Assembly (NCBI RefSeq): GCF_900167415.1
Contig: NZ_FUWU01000007.1
Coordinates: 1 to 64,000, forward strand
Length of the DNA stretch: 64,000 nt
Source: Fibrobacter intestinalis
GTDB lineage: Bacteria > Fibrobacterota > Fibrobacteria > Fibrobacterales > Fibrobacteraceae
Direction: 5' to 3'
This document shows positions 19,111-27,830 of the stretch, piece after piece; positions within the stretch are counted from its first letter, which is position 1, and the number at the start of each line of letters is the position of its first letter. The notes under the pieces were generated by a model. It was not told where the DNA came from and made no database searches. It saw only the letters and a program-made list of their open reading frames with translations. The position numbers and the translations under genes are program-made.

Positions 19111-19807
19111 GCTCCTGTTCCTGAGTTGCGAGCACGCATCCCGAGCGATTCCCCGCAACTTGTCTTTTTATTTTCAAAATCCCGAAGCGCAAAGACTTTT
19201 GCCGACGCATCGCGGTTACGACATCGGAGCGGCGGAAGTTTTTCGGAGACTCGCCCAAATACTCCAACCGACATACGCCACCGAAGGAAGCTATTCCCGA
19301 CTAGCCATCGATTTAAATCGCAACAGCAATAAAAATCATCGCTACTCCGCATTCACCTCTTCGATTTCGCCTGAAGCCAAAAATTTTCTGGAAAACTATT
19401 TCGACAATTATCGAAACGCTTTCTGGGAAGCCGCTTCCCGCGAATTGCAAAAACAAAACGACACCCAGATTCTCCATCTTTCCATCCACAGCTTTACGCC
19501 CGTTTTGAATGGAGTCGAACGCAATGCGGATTTCGGGCTGCTTTATGACCCGTCCAGAAAAACGGAATCCGCATTCGCCGCCAGCATGAAAAATCATCTG
19601 CGGGAAAATCGCGCCGAATGGCGCATCCGATTCAACTATCCCTATCTCGGAAAAACGGACGGCCACACGACCGCCCTGCGGAAGTGCTTGCCTCCCGAAA
19701 AATACATCGGCATCGAATTGGAAATGAACCAAGCGCTTTTTCAACGTTTTGATTCCAGAGAAATCGCCGTCTTTTTAGCAGCCGCAATCCAAAAAAGCTA
19801 TTTTTAA
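19103..19807 (+). CDS. N-formylglutamate amidohydrolase-like enzyme
   Basis: The 234-residue protein has the family blocks in order: LSCEHASRAIP (residues 7-17), HRGYDIGA, RLAIDLNRN, ILHLSIHSFTP and NYPYLGKTDGHTTALRK, then IELEMNQ. His and Glu residues in these blocks are the expected zinc ligands. The classical enzyme releases formate from N-formylglutamate in histidine breakdown, but no hut gene is nearby. In this setting it more likely trims an acyl-glutamate or peptide product of the RimK-GCS2 ligases. It overlaps the GCS2-like gene. Confidence 0.82.
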   Translation: MNRLLFLSCEHASRAIPRNLSFYFQNPEAQRLLPTHRGYDIGAAEVFRRLAQILQPTYATEGSYSRLAIDLNRNSNKNHRYSAFTSSISPEAKNFLENYFDNYRNAFWEAASRELQKQNDTQILHLSIHSFTPVLNGVERNADFGLLYDPSRKTESAFAASMKNHLRENRAEWRIRFNYPYLGKTDGHTTALRKCLPPEKYIGIELEMNQALFQRFDSREIAVFLAAAIQKSYF

Positions 19808-19812
19808 GTTCT

Positions 19813-20478
19813 ATGAATTTTCAGAAATTTTCCGCCACCATTTTCCCGCTGCTCCTTGCACTTTTGCTGTTTGGCTGCGCCGCTTCCCAAAAAATGCAGG
19901 CTGCCAATATTTTGCGACAGTGCAAAGTGGAAATCATCGGTGCTTCGCTGGACTCCATCAACTTGGATTTGGAAAAAATTATCGGCAAAGACGAGAAGCC
20001 CCTCGGCGGCATCCTCCCCAATCCCAAACAGATTCTTCTGATTCAAAACATCGCCAAAGGAAACATCCCCGACAGTCTGGGCACTCTCCATTTTGCATTC
20101 AGAGCCAACGTGAAAAATCCCACGAGCGACACGATATGGCTGCGTGCAGCCCAGGGTTCCGCACAATTGGACTCTCTAGTAACCCTGCCTTTGAATTATG
20201 CGGATTCCGCCATCGCCTTGTCGCCGGGAGATTCCGAAATCCAAATGCACTCCCGCTTGCCCATCGACAAGAACATTTTGAAGATTTTCACCGCCGATAC
20301 TTTGAAAATCCAAGGCGAACTGACCTTTGCGCTATCTCCCGACGGCGACCCGATTTCTTTTTCCATCCATCAAAGGAAAATCATCCAGCCGGAAGAACGA
20401 ACCGAAATCATCGATCGGGTTAGAACCCAAATTCTTTCCACCCTGACCGATTCTTGGGCTTCCGCATTTCGCCCGTAA
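19813..20478 (+). CDS. Lipoprotein, possibly LEA14/WHy-like
   Basis: A 221-residue protein with a lipoprotein signal: hydrophobic core and lipobox LLFGC with Cys near residue 22. The mature part includes LGTLHFAFRANVKNPTSDTIWLRAAQGSAQL, which resembles the 'NPN' region of LEA14/WHy beta-sandwich domains; this likeness is weak. It begins five bases after the amidohydrolase stop codon, so it may belong to the same transcript. No function can be given. Confidence 0.6.
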   Translation: MNFQKFSATIFPLLLALLLFGCAASQKMQAANILRQCKVEIIGASLDSINLDLEKIIGKDEKPLGGILPNPKQILLIQNIAKGNIPDSLGTLHFAFRANVKNPTSDTIWLRAAQGSAQLDSLVTLPLNYADSAIALSPGDSEIQMHSRLPIDKNILKIFTADTLKIQGELTFALSPDGDPISFSIHQRKIIQPEERTEIIDRVRTQILSTLTDSWASAFRP

Positions 20479-20495
20479 TTTTCTACTTTTCTTTC

Positions 20496-21203
20496 GTGAT
20501 CAAAATATTTCGACACATTCCATGGATTCTGCTGTTCGCTGTTTCGGCGTCCGCACTGGATCGCATTTGGGATACCCGCTACACATTCGGTCCGGAATTC
20601 ATGACCCAGGATCGCATTTCCTTGGGTGCTGGATTTTACACCAATTATCAAGAAGACGGCTATCTGCCGCTCAATGCGCAGCTCGCCATCAACGATTACA
20701 TAGAGATTGGCGGCAAGTTGCTGTTTGACACCGAAGACGACTTTGAATCAGTCCAGACTTATTTGGACGTGGGTGCCAAATACCGCATTTTCGAATATTC
20801 AACCATCGAAATGGATTTTCTGATTGGCATCGGTAACAGCCGCGGTCCCGGACTCGCTTTTTCCTACGCCAAATTGCAACCGCTATCCCGCATTTTTTCA
20901 ACGCTTTACGAAGTCCGCTTGGGCTTTTTTGACCGTATCGTCAGCGACGACGGCATCGCCGAATTCGCCTTTGGTGCAACACCCCAGTTCAAATTTACCG
21001 AAGCGGTTCTTGCCATGATGGGAATCGAAACTTCGGGAAGCCTGGGAAATATGAAAGACGATTTTATGGTGGATATCGTCCCTAGAATCCAGCTGGGAAT
21101 ACTTCCCAATATGCACATCATGCTGGAAATGGCCATCGGGATCTTGCAGGAAAAGAACAACGACCGAATCCGTTTGGGTACTTACAGCGTTCTCGGATTT
21201 TAA
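20496..21203 (+). CDS. Predicted outer-membrane beta-barrel protein
   Basis: Beginning at the GTG at 20496, the 235-residue product has a clean signal peptide (VIKIFRHIPWILLFAVSASA, then LDRIW). Alternating aromatic/polar strands follow, such as RISLGAGFYTNYQEDG and YIEIGGKLLFDTEDD, and it ends with an aromatic residue (SVLGF), as barrels do. A TTG at 20454 would overlap the preceding gene and place extra hydrophobic residues before the signal, so GTG is preferred, although no Shine-Dalgarno sequence is visible. The family is not recognised. Confidence 0.6.
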   Translation: MIKIFRHIPWILLFAVSASALDRIWDTRYTFGPEFMTQDRISLGAGFYTNYQEDGYLPLNAQLAINDYIEIGGKLLFDTEDDFESVQTYLDVGAKYRIFEYSTIEMDFLIGIGNSRGPGLAFSYAKLQPLSRIFSTLYEVRLGFFDRIVSDDGIAEFAFGATPQFKFTEAVLAMMGIETSGSLGNMKDDFMVDIVPRIQLGILPNMHIMLEMAIGILQEKNNDRIRLGTYSVLGF

Positions 21204-21255
21204 AGCACAAAAAATCCGACCCGGAAAACTCCGAATCGGAAATGCATTTTCCCCT

Positions 21256-23802
21256 CTATCCTATAATTTGGAATTCACCGTCGCTGAAATCCATCGTACA
21301 GGGCTTTTCCGGTTGCACGTCACCGGCGAGAATCGCGTGGGAAAGTTTCCGTTCCACTTCCCTGTCCAAAAATCTCTGGATGGGACGCGCTCCAAATTCC
21401 GGGCTATACGACTTGTCGGCAATTTCCTGCAACGCGGCATCTGTCGCCGACACGATATAGCCTTCGCGAGCGGCCCGTTCGGCAAGATTCTTGAACTTGA
21501 GAGCGACAATCCGGCGAATTTCCTCTTTGCTCAGCGCCTTGAAAAGCAGAACTTCATCCAGACGGTTCAAAAATTCCGGGCGGAAGAATCCTTTCAGGCG
21601 AGGCATTACGTCGTCCATGGAGACCTCTCCGCTCTTGCCGAACAAGTCGGAACCCAGATTGGAAGTCATCAGGATTATCGTATTTTTGAAATTCACCGTG
21701 CGACCTTTGCCGTCCGTCAAGCGACCATCATCTAGCACCTGCAACAAAGCGTTGAATACATCCGGATGCGCCTTTTCCACTTCGTCGAGAAGCACCACGG
21801 AATACGGTTTCGTGCGAACCGCTTCGGTAAGCTGCCCACCTTCTTCGTAGCCGACATATCCCGGAGGCGCGCCTATCAAGCGGGAAACGGAATGCTTCTC
21901 CATGTATTCGCTCATGTCGATGCGGATAACGGCGCTTTCGCTGTCAAAAAGTTCTTCGGCAAGAGCTTTCGCCAGTTCCGTTTTACCGACGCCCGTAGGT
22001 CCCAGAAAGAGGAAGCTGCCCACCGGTGCATTCTCCCGAGAAAGTCCGCTACGGTTCCGCAAAATCGCTTCGGACACCGCAGACACAGCAGAATCCTGCC
22101 CGATGACTCGTTCATGCAGTCGTTTTTCCAAGTGGAGGAGCTTCGCCCTTTCCGTTTCGCGCAGACGCGTCACAGGGATTCCCGTCCAACGGCTGACCAC
22201 CTGCGAAACCGTTTCTTCCGTCACTTCCTGCGTCAATTCACCATTTTCGGAATCCTGACGTGCCAACTTTTCCAATTCGCCGACGCGCTTTTCCAAATTC
22301 ACAATCGTATTGTATTTGAGTTCCGCAGCACGCGCCAGATCGTAGCGGGATTCCGCCTGTTCCATTTCTTCGCGCGCCTTGTGCAATGCTTCCTTGGCAT
22401 CTTTCAGTTCGTTGAACTTGGAGCGGCGTTCCTGCCATCTCGCCTGCATCGCCGAAACTGCGGCTGAGGTCGTTTTCAATTCCTCCCTCAACTCGGCCAG
22501 ACGCTTTTTGCTTTTTTCGTCGCTTTCCTTGGCCAGAGCCTGTTCTTCGATTTTCAGCTGCAATTCCTTGCGTTGCAGGTTGTCCAAATCTTCCGGCACC
22601 GTATCCAGCTGCGTTTTCAGCATACTCGCGGCTTCGTCTATCAAGTCGATGGCCTTGTCCGGCAAAAATCGGTCGGCAATATAGCGTCCCGAAAGTTTTA
22701 CCGCAGCAACCAAAGCGTCGTCATGGATTCGCACGCCGTGATGCGATTCAAAGCTTTCCTTGACACCGCGCAAAATCGAAATCGCTTCATCCTGAGTCGG
22801 CTCGAAAACGGACACCGGCTGGAAACGCCGTTCCAGAGCTGCATCCTTTTCAATGTAACGCCGATATTCCTGCGTCGTCGTCGCTCCAATGCAATGCAGT
22901 TCCCCACGAGCCAATTTGGGCTTGAGCATATTTCCCAAATCCATGCTGCCCTCGGTTTTTCCCGCCCCCACAATCGTGTGCAATTCGTCGATAAAGAGCA
23001 GCGTATTGCCATCTTCGTCCAAGGCGTTCAACACGCTTTTCAGGCGTTCTTCAAAATCGCCACGGTATTTGGCGCCTGCCATCAACGCAGACAAGTCCAA
23101 AGAAAAGAGCTTTTTGCCCTTGAGCGCATCGGGAACGTCGCCCTTGTGGATACGCATCGCCAATCCTTCGACAATCGCCGTTTTGCCGACGCCAGGTTCT
23201 CCGACAAGCACCGGATTATTTTTCGTCTTTCGAGAAAGAATCAAAATGACCCGACGGATTTCTTCTTCACGACCAATCACCGGATCGAGCTTGCCCTCTT
23301 CGGCGAGGGCGACCAGCTCCCTGCCGTACAATTTGAGCGGCGATTCCTCTTCGGCGACGGCGGCGGCACTCATCGGATCCGAAAGCCAGGTTTCCACCAC
23401 TTCCGCACTGCCCAGCGCATCTTCAAAAATTTTCACCATGCGGCGATCTTGCGCAAAACGCATCAAGGCGATCAGCATATCGCTGGGGCTTGCGGGCTGC
23501 GAGTTCTTGCGACCTTCCTGAATGGCGGCACGAAGCACCCGAGAAAGATCGGCATCCGGCGTTCCCGCATCCGGATTGACTTCCACCAATTTCGGTACGG
23601 CATCCAAAAAAGAAGCGAGCTTTCCCCGCATTTCCTTGGTGTCCGCTTTTTTCGCTCGAAAAAGATTTTTCAGCCGGGCATCGGGGGACTCCAAAAGGCC
23701 GAACGCCAAATGGACCGTTCCCAAATACGAATGCGATTTCTTGTCCATCAGTTCCTGCGCTTTCGCCAGAATCTTTTTCGCATCGCTTGTAAATTCTTCC
23801 AT
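21256..23802 (-). CDS. clpB: Disaggregase ClpB (AAA+ chaperone)
   Basis: The 848-residue protein has a Clp N-domain (about residues 1-145) and a first AAA+ module with Walker A GEPGVGKTAIVEG. A long coiled-coil M domain (about 385-510) marks ClpB rather than ClpA or ClpC. The second AAA+ module has GPTGVGKTELAKALAEELF and VVLLDEVEKAHPDVFN, and GARPIQRFLDREVERKL near the end is the C-terminal signature. It works with DnaK-DnaJ-GrpE on aggregated proteins. A canonical sigma-54 promoter and the GTTTCA-N3-TGAAAC palindrome lie upstream, as for the other chaperone genes. Confidence 0.95.
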   Translation of the reverse strand: MEEFTSDAKKILAKAQELMDKKSHSYLGTVHLAFGLLESPDARLKNLFRAKKADTKEMRGKLASFLDAVPKLVEVNPDAGTPDADLSRVLRAAIQEGRKNSQPASPSDMLIALMRFAQDRRMVKIFEDALGSAEVVETWLSDPMSAAAVAEEESPLKLYGRELVALAEEGKLDPVIGREEEIRRVILILSRKTKNNPVLVGEPGVGKTAIVEGLAMRIHKGDVPDALKGKKLFSLDLSALMAGAKYRGDFEERLKSVLNALDEDGNTLLFIDELHTIVGAGKTEGSMDLGNMLKPKLARGELHCIGATTTQEYRRYIEKDAALERRFQPVSVFEPTQDEAISILRGVKESFESHHGVRIHDDALVAAVKLSGRYIADRFLPDKAIDLIDEAASMLKTQLDTVPEDLDNLQRKELQLKIEEQALAKESDEKSKKRLAELREELKTTSAAVSAMQARWQERRSKFNELKDAKEALHKAREEMEQAESRYDLARAAELKYNTIVNLEKRVGELEKLARQDSENGELTQEVTEETVSQVVSRWTGIPVTRLRETERAKLLHLEKRLHERVIGQDSAVSAVSEAILRNRSGLSRENAPVGSFLFLGPTGVGKTELAKALAEELFDSESAVIRIDMSEYMEKHSVSRLIGAPPGYVGYEEGGQLTEAVRTKPYSVVLLDEVEKAHPDVFNALLQVLDDGRLTDGKGRTVNFKNTIILMTSNLGSDLFGKSGEVSMDDVMPRLKGFFRPEFLNRLDEVLLFKALSKEEIRRIVALKFKNLAERAAREGYIVSATDAALQEIADKSYSPEFGARPIQRFLDREVERKLSHAILAGDVQPEKPCTMDFSDGEFQIIG

Positions 23803-23851
23803 ATAAACCTCCCGGATCCTTGCGGATCCATTCTATTTTCTGCCGCCATTA

Positions 23852-23867
23852 TGCAAAAGCCGTGCCA
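23852..23867 (-). promoter_or_regulatory. Sigma-54 promoter of clpB
   Basis: On the minus strand the site reads TGGCACGGCTTTTGCA, a complete match to the sigma-54 consensus with GG-N10-GC spacing. It lies 49 bases before the clpB ATG at 23802. Confidence 0.88.
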
Positions 23868-23917
23868 CTTTGAAATCCGCACGAAAATGCGAAAATCCGG
23901 AGTCCGACGATTCCAAC

Positions 23918-23932
23918 GTTTCATTCTGAAAC
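23918..23932. promoter_or_regulatory. Palindrome GTTTCA-N3-TGAAAC upstream of clpB
   Basis: GTTTCATTCTGAAAC has both 6-bp arms identical to the groES and dnaK sites and a different three-base spacer. Its centre is about 72 bp upstream of the -12 element (23853-23854 on the minus strand). Confidence 0.82.
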
Positions 23933-24075
23933 ATTTCTTTTCTTCTCTTGCGACTTTCATCGAAACGCAAGCACTTTTTATGGCAAAAAGACATTGCAGC
24001 CAGAGGAAATTTTCTAAATTGAAGCCGTCTAACTAACGGCGGATAAAAACGCCACAACTAAAACGAGGTAAAACA

Positions 24076-25074
24076 ATGGCTGTTTCTTACAAGGAACTTG
24101 GTCTTGTCAATACGAAGGAAATGTTTGCGAAAGCCGTCAAGGGCGGCTACGCCATTCCGGCATTCAACTTCAACACGATGGAACAGATGCAGGCTATCGT
24201 TCAGGCCGCAGTCGAAACGAAGTCTCCCGTGATTATGCAGGTTTCCAAAGGCGCACGCAACTACGCCAACGGCACCATTCTCCGCTATATGGCTCAGGGT
24301 GCTGTCGAATACGCCAAGGAACTGGGCTGCGCCAATCCGCAAATCGTTCTTCACCTCGACCACGGTGATTCTTTCGAACTCTGCAAGGACTGCATCGACA
24401 ACGGTTTCTCCTCTGTCATGATCGACGGTTCCGCTCTTCCGTACGAAGAAAACATCGCCCTCACCAAGAAGGTTGTGGAATACGCTCACGCTCATGACGT
24501 AACCGTCGAAGCGGAACTCGGCGTTCTCGCCGGTGTGGAAGACGAAGTCGCTTCCGAAGTTTCCCACTACACCAAGCCCGAAGAAGTGATTGACTTTGCA
24601 ACCCGTACAGGCTGCGACTCTCTCGCTATCTCTATCGGAACTTCTCACGGTGCTTACAAGTTCAAGCCGGAACAGTGCACCCGCAACGCTCAGGGTAAGC
24701 TGGTTCCGCCACCTCTGGCTTTCGACGTGCTCCACGCTATTGAAAAGAAGCTTCCGGGCTTCCCGATCGTTCTCCACGGTTCTTCTTCCGTTCCGCAGGA
24801 CGAAGTGGACACCATCAACGCTCACGGCGGTAAGCTCCCCGATGCCGTCGGCATTCCCGAAGAACAGCTCCGCGAAGCTTCCAAGTCCGCTGTTTGCAAA
24901 ATCAACATCGACTCGGACAGCCGCCTTGCCATGACCGCCGCCATCCGCAAGTACTTCGACGAACATCCGGAACACTTCGATCCGCGTCAGTACCTGAAGC
25001 CGGCTCGCGAAAACATGAAGAAGATGTACATGCACAAGATTGTGGATGTGCTCGGTTCGAACAACCAGCTCTAA
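24076..25074 (+). CDS. fba: Class II fructose-bisphosphate aldolase
   Basis: Zinc-dependent cleavage of fructose 1,6-bisphosphate in glycolysis. The 332-residue protein has YAIPAFNFNTMEQMQAI near residue 24, the zinc/catalytic block VLHLDHGDSFELC near 95, GFSSVMIDGSALPYEENI, VEAELGVLAG (zinc Glu), and AISIGTSHGAYKFKP (zinc His). Codons are strongly biased to a small set (gaa, aag, ttc, ctc), as expected for a highly expressed gene. AACGAGGT precedes the ATG, and a terminator follows. Confidence 0.96.
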   Translation: MAVSYKELGLVNTKEMFAKAVKGGYAIPAFNFNTMEQMQAIVQAAVETKSPVIMQVSKGARNYANGTILRYMAQGAVEYAKELGCANPQIVLHLDHGDSFELCKDCIDNGFSSVMIDGSALPYEENIALTKKVVEYAHAHDVTVEAELGVLAGVEDEVASEVSHYTKPEEVIDFATRTGCDSLAISIGTSHGAYKFKPEQCTRNAQGKLVPPPLAFDVLHAIEKKLPGFPIVLHGSSSVPQDEVDTINAHGGKLPDAVGIPEEQLREASKSAVCKINIDSDSRLAMTAAIRKYFDEHPEHFDPRQYLKPARENMKKMYMHKIVDVLGSNNQL

Positions 25075-25092
25075 TCTTCGCTCTTTAAAGAA

Positions 25093-25125
25093 AAGACCTG
25101 CCTTAGACAAGGTGGGTCTTTTTTT
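25093..25125 (+). terminator. Terminator of fba
   Basis: AAGACC-TG-CCTT and AAGG-TG-GGTCTT form a stem around AGAC and are followed by a run of T. Confidence 0.88.
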
Positions 25126-25138
25126 AAGGGAATATGGA

Positions 25139-25240
25139 GTTGGTGAGCCTGTCGAAGGGCACTCGCCGCTAGCCGCTAATCACTAATGGATCGAAAGCAC
25201 ACCAACCAAGCAAATCGAGTGAAATTTTATGTATAAGCTC
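25139..25240. repeat. Interspersed repeats C and D
   Basis: 'gagcctgtcgaagggcac' and CACTAAT-like words are followed by a block (25197 to about 25236) that recurs almost unchanged at 32376-32416. That block begins GCACACCAACCAAGCAAATC and runs into 'ttttat-tataa'. Confidence 0.75.
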
Positions 25241-25246
25241 CAAATA

Positions 25247-25717
25247 ATGTTCCTTTCCTTCTTATTGTCCTGTCTGATTTTTCCAACATATTTTTTTATC
25301 TCCTGTTCGGATCCCGTCAATTCGGAAGAATCCGTCCAGTTTATCCAAAAGAATCTGAAAATTTCAATCGGAGAATGCCAAGAGACCCCTGTTGCAGAAA
25401 AAAGTTTCCTCACAGAAAATACTCAATCGGCTACCCGTTGCGTGTCCGTTGAGGCCTTTTGCGGCAAATGCAATGAAAAAACGTCCTGTACGATCACTCT
25501 TCCGCAAGTCTATGATGATTGCGATGTCACCGCCGATGTGCTTTATAAAATAGACGGAGATTCTCTAACCATTTCCTATGACAAAATCTATGGAGCAACA
25601 AATTGCGTTTGCGCATCGGATCATCGTTTTCAAATCCCTAGGGAATTCTTGGCAAAATATGTACACTTTCAAAATCGCTGCTATGTGATTAGCGGGATTT
25701 CTTGTTCTTCCATCTAA
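25247..25717 (+). CDS. Cys-rich hypothetical lipoprotein
   Basis: From the ATG at 25247 the 156-residue product starts MFLSFLLSCLIFPTYFFISC, with lipobox-like FISC and Cys near residue 20. The mature part has about ten more cysteines (CVSVEAFCGKCNEKTSC, CDVTAD, NCVCASD, CYVISGISC), suggesting disulfides in the periplasm or on the surface. An ATG six codons earlier (25229) falls inside a repeat shared with 32376-32416, so the later start is preferred; neither has a clear Shine-Dalgarno sequence. No family is recognised. Confidence 0.6.
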   Translation: MFLSFLLSCLIFPTYFFISCSDPVNSEESVQFIQKNLKISIGECQETPVAEKSFLTENTQSATRCVSVEAFCGKCNEKTSCTITLPQVYDDCDVTADVLYKIDGDSLTISYDKIYGATNCVCASDHRFQIPREFLAKYVHFQNRCYVISGISCSSI

Positions 25718-25739
25718 AAATTTCCTCCAACGGCCAGAA

Positions 25740-27704
25740 TTACAAAGGCAGCAACGCATCCATATTATTTTGGCTGCGAATAAATTCCAGGAACGCTTCT
25801 TCGTTCAAAGGCTTTGAAAAATAAAATCCCTGGATTTTATTTGCTCCAGCTTCCAAAGCCCGCTCCAGCTGCTCGTGAGATTCGACACGTTTTAGCACCA
25901 CATCGAATTGGAATTTGCGCATCAGCTGCATCCATTCGCTTGAGAAATTTTTCATATCCTTGCGCGTTTTTTTTTTTAAGATGGCGGCATCCAGTTTGAA
26001 GGTTTTAAAATCCTGATAAAGCATCTGAACCATATTCACGCCGCCTACGCCGGAATCGTCCAGAGAAAACGAAAAACCTTGCCGACAAAGCCTTTCATAA
26101 TGCCTTTGCAGTTTTTCTTTTTCACGGAAAAGAAAAGCCGATTGGACTTCCAGATTGATCCTTTCCGCCGAAACTTCATTTTTTTCCAAAATGCGTTCAA
26201 AATTTTCCGCCATATCGTCCGCATAAAACTGGGACATGCACAAATTGACGTCTATTTTATGCAGTCCGAATTTTTGGGGTTGCGCCGAACGCCATAAACG
26301 ACACACTTGATCCAGAACTATACATCCCATTTCATGAATCATGCCGTTCCGCTCTGCAACGGGAATGAACTCCGTCGGAGAAATGCTGCCGTAATTCGGA
26401 TTGGACAAGCGAAGAAGTGCCTCGGCGCTATCAAACATTTCTGTTTTGGCATTCCATATCGGCTGATAGTAAACTTCAAAAGCTTTTTGGCGAATCGCCC
26501 AGTGCAAGATGCGCTCGATTTCCGTTTGTCGCTTGAATTTTTCCACATCTTCCGCATGATGCAAAGCAAAACCCGATTGGAAGGAATTGCAATCATCATC
26601 GCCAAGTTCCGCCAGCAATTCCGAACTCTGCATTTCATCGGGAACGCTCACGATATCGACACTCGTGGACATGGGCACGGAACTGGTTTCTAAAAAAGCG
26701 GAAGACTGGACGATTTCTTTGAAACAATCAGCAAAAGCAGCACACGCCTCTCGGCTCTCCATGGTAATAATCCCAATTTTATCCTGCCCAATACTATAAA
26801 CCGTCCCCTGGATATTTTTATTGAGCCAAAGGACAATCGACCTGGTCGCTTTTTCCATTTCTTCATGCCCGATCATGCGCAAGAGCATCTTGTAATTCCG
26901 CAGCGTAATGACCATGACCCTATATTGGCGCTGCGTCCGGATGAGGCGTTCATTGTCCACAATAAATATGTGGCTGTTATAGCCCCCCGTAATCACGTCC
27001 GTCCGTGAACCCTCCATTTCTATCAACAGCATAATACCCAACAGGGCTAGCGATTCGCCGAAAAGTTCCACCTGAAGCCATGGGAAAAGAAGCTGCACGA
27101 AGGAACCGCCAAGAATGCAGGCGATGACAAAGCTGAGCGCAACCATATTGCTCTTGACCAAAATAAAGCGATAAATCCAGATTTCCCGGATGGCAAAAAT
27201 GAAATAGCCGATTTCCAGCGCATAGATGAGAAGTTCCAAGGGGCCGCGGGTGTAAAGGATGTCGTCCTGGTAGAAAAAAATGAGCCCCGTCAGCGGATTT
27301 GTTAAAATAAAAAGTTCGACGAGCAGCGCCGGAGAAAGGAAAAGGACGATTTTTTTCAACGTCCGCATTTTGCCGCTATTATTGATTAAAACAACATAGA
27401 GAGCAAAAAGAGAAGCCAAAATGGAATGGAAAGCGAAGTAACTGGTCTGAAAAAATTCCTGCACGAGATGGGGAAAATTTTTCCCAGGCAAATTGAACGG
27501 TTTCAAGACGCTCGCCGCAGTAATCGAAAAGGAAGAGAACAGCAGACAGAAAAGCAGACATTCGAATACGCAACTGTGATCCCTTTGAGGAGTCTTGTTG
27601 CTATAGTAATAGACGAGACAATAGAGAAGAACCGCTATCGAGCAGATATAAAAGCAAAAATCCGGAGTCAGCATTTCCATAGAGTTCATTTCAAGAAGCC
27701 CCAA
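25740..27704 (-). CDS. Membrane-bound EAL-domain protein, probably catalytically degenerate
   Basis: The 654-residue protein has about seven hydrophobic segments (residues 15-230), a middle region that looks like a decayed GGDEF domain (no GGDEF motif), and a C-terminal EAL domain (about 395-645). EAL domains hydrolyse cyclic-di-GMP. SAEALLRL, VNLCMSQF, LDDSGVGG, FKLD and KIQGFYFSKPL retain most metal-ligand positions. The usual AEGVE block reads LKRVE, replacing the first Glu (general base in RocR-type enzymes) with Lys, and EITE reads EVQS. It may therefore bind rather than cleave c-di-GMP. The start is a TTG at 27704 with AGGA upstream; ATG at 27689 is an alternative. Confidence 0.82.
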   Translation of the reverse strand: MGLLEMNSMEMLTPDFCFYICSIAVLLYCLVYYYSNKTPQRDHSCVFECLLFCLLFSSFSITAASVLKPFNLPGKNFPHLVQEFFQTSYFAFHSILASLFALYVVLINNSGKMRTLKKIVLFLSPALLVELFILTNPLTGLIFFYQDDILYTRGPLELLIYALEIGYFIFAIREIWIYRFILVKSNMVALSFVIACILGGSFVQLLFPWLQVELFGESLALLGIMLLIEMEGSRTDVITGGYNSHIFIVDNERLIRTQRQYRVMVITLRNYKMLLRMIGHEEMEKATRSIVLWLNKNIQGTVYSIGQDKIGIITMESREACAAFADCFKEIVQSSAFLETSSVPMSTSVDIVSVPDEMQSSELLAELGDDDCNSFQSGFALHHAEDVEKFKRQTEIERILHWAIRQKAFEVYYQPIWNAKTEMFDSAEALLRLSNPNYGSISPTEFIPVAERNGMIHEMGCIVLDQVCRLWRSAQPQKFGLHKIDVNLCMSQFYADDMAENFERILEKNEVSAERINLEVQSAFLFREKEKLQRHYERLCRQGFSFSLDDSGVGGVNMVQMLYQDFKTFKLDAAILKKKTRKDMKNFSSEWMQLMRKFQFDVVLKRVESHEQLERALEAGANKIQGFYFSKPLNEEAFLEFIRSQNNMDALLPL

Positions 27705-27830
27705 AAAGTCCTGTTTTCTGAAAAAATAATATAGATAAAAAACATTCCTCTGCGGAAATTGTATTTTTTCAAGCGGTTTGTCGCCATTCCGCCAAATGAA
27801 AATGGGCTTATCGCCTTAAAGGTATCCGTC

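Noticed and set aside
21204-21255. Bidirectional terminator between the barrel gene and clpB
   Set aside because: Only a 5-bp pairing (TCCGA/TCGGA) with weak T-runs was seen; not strong enough to list.
23986-24003. Sigma-54 promoter before fba
   Set aside because: TGGCAAAAAGACATTGCA has twelve bases between GG and GC instead of ten.
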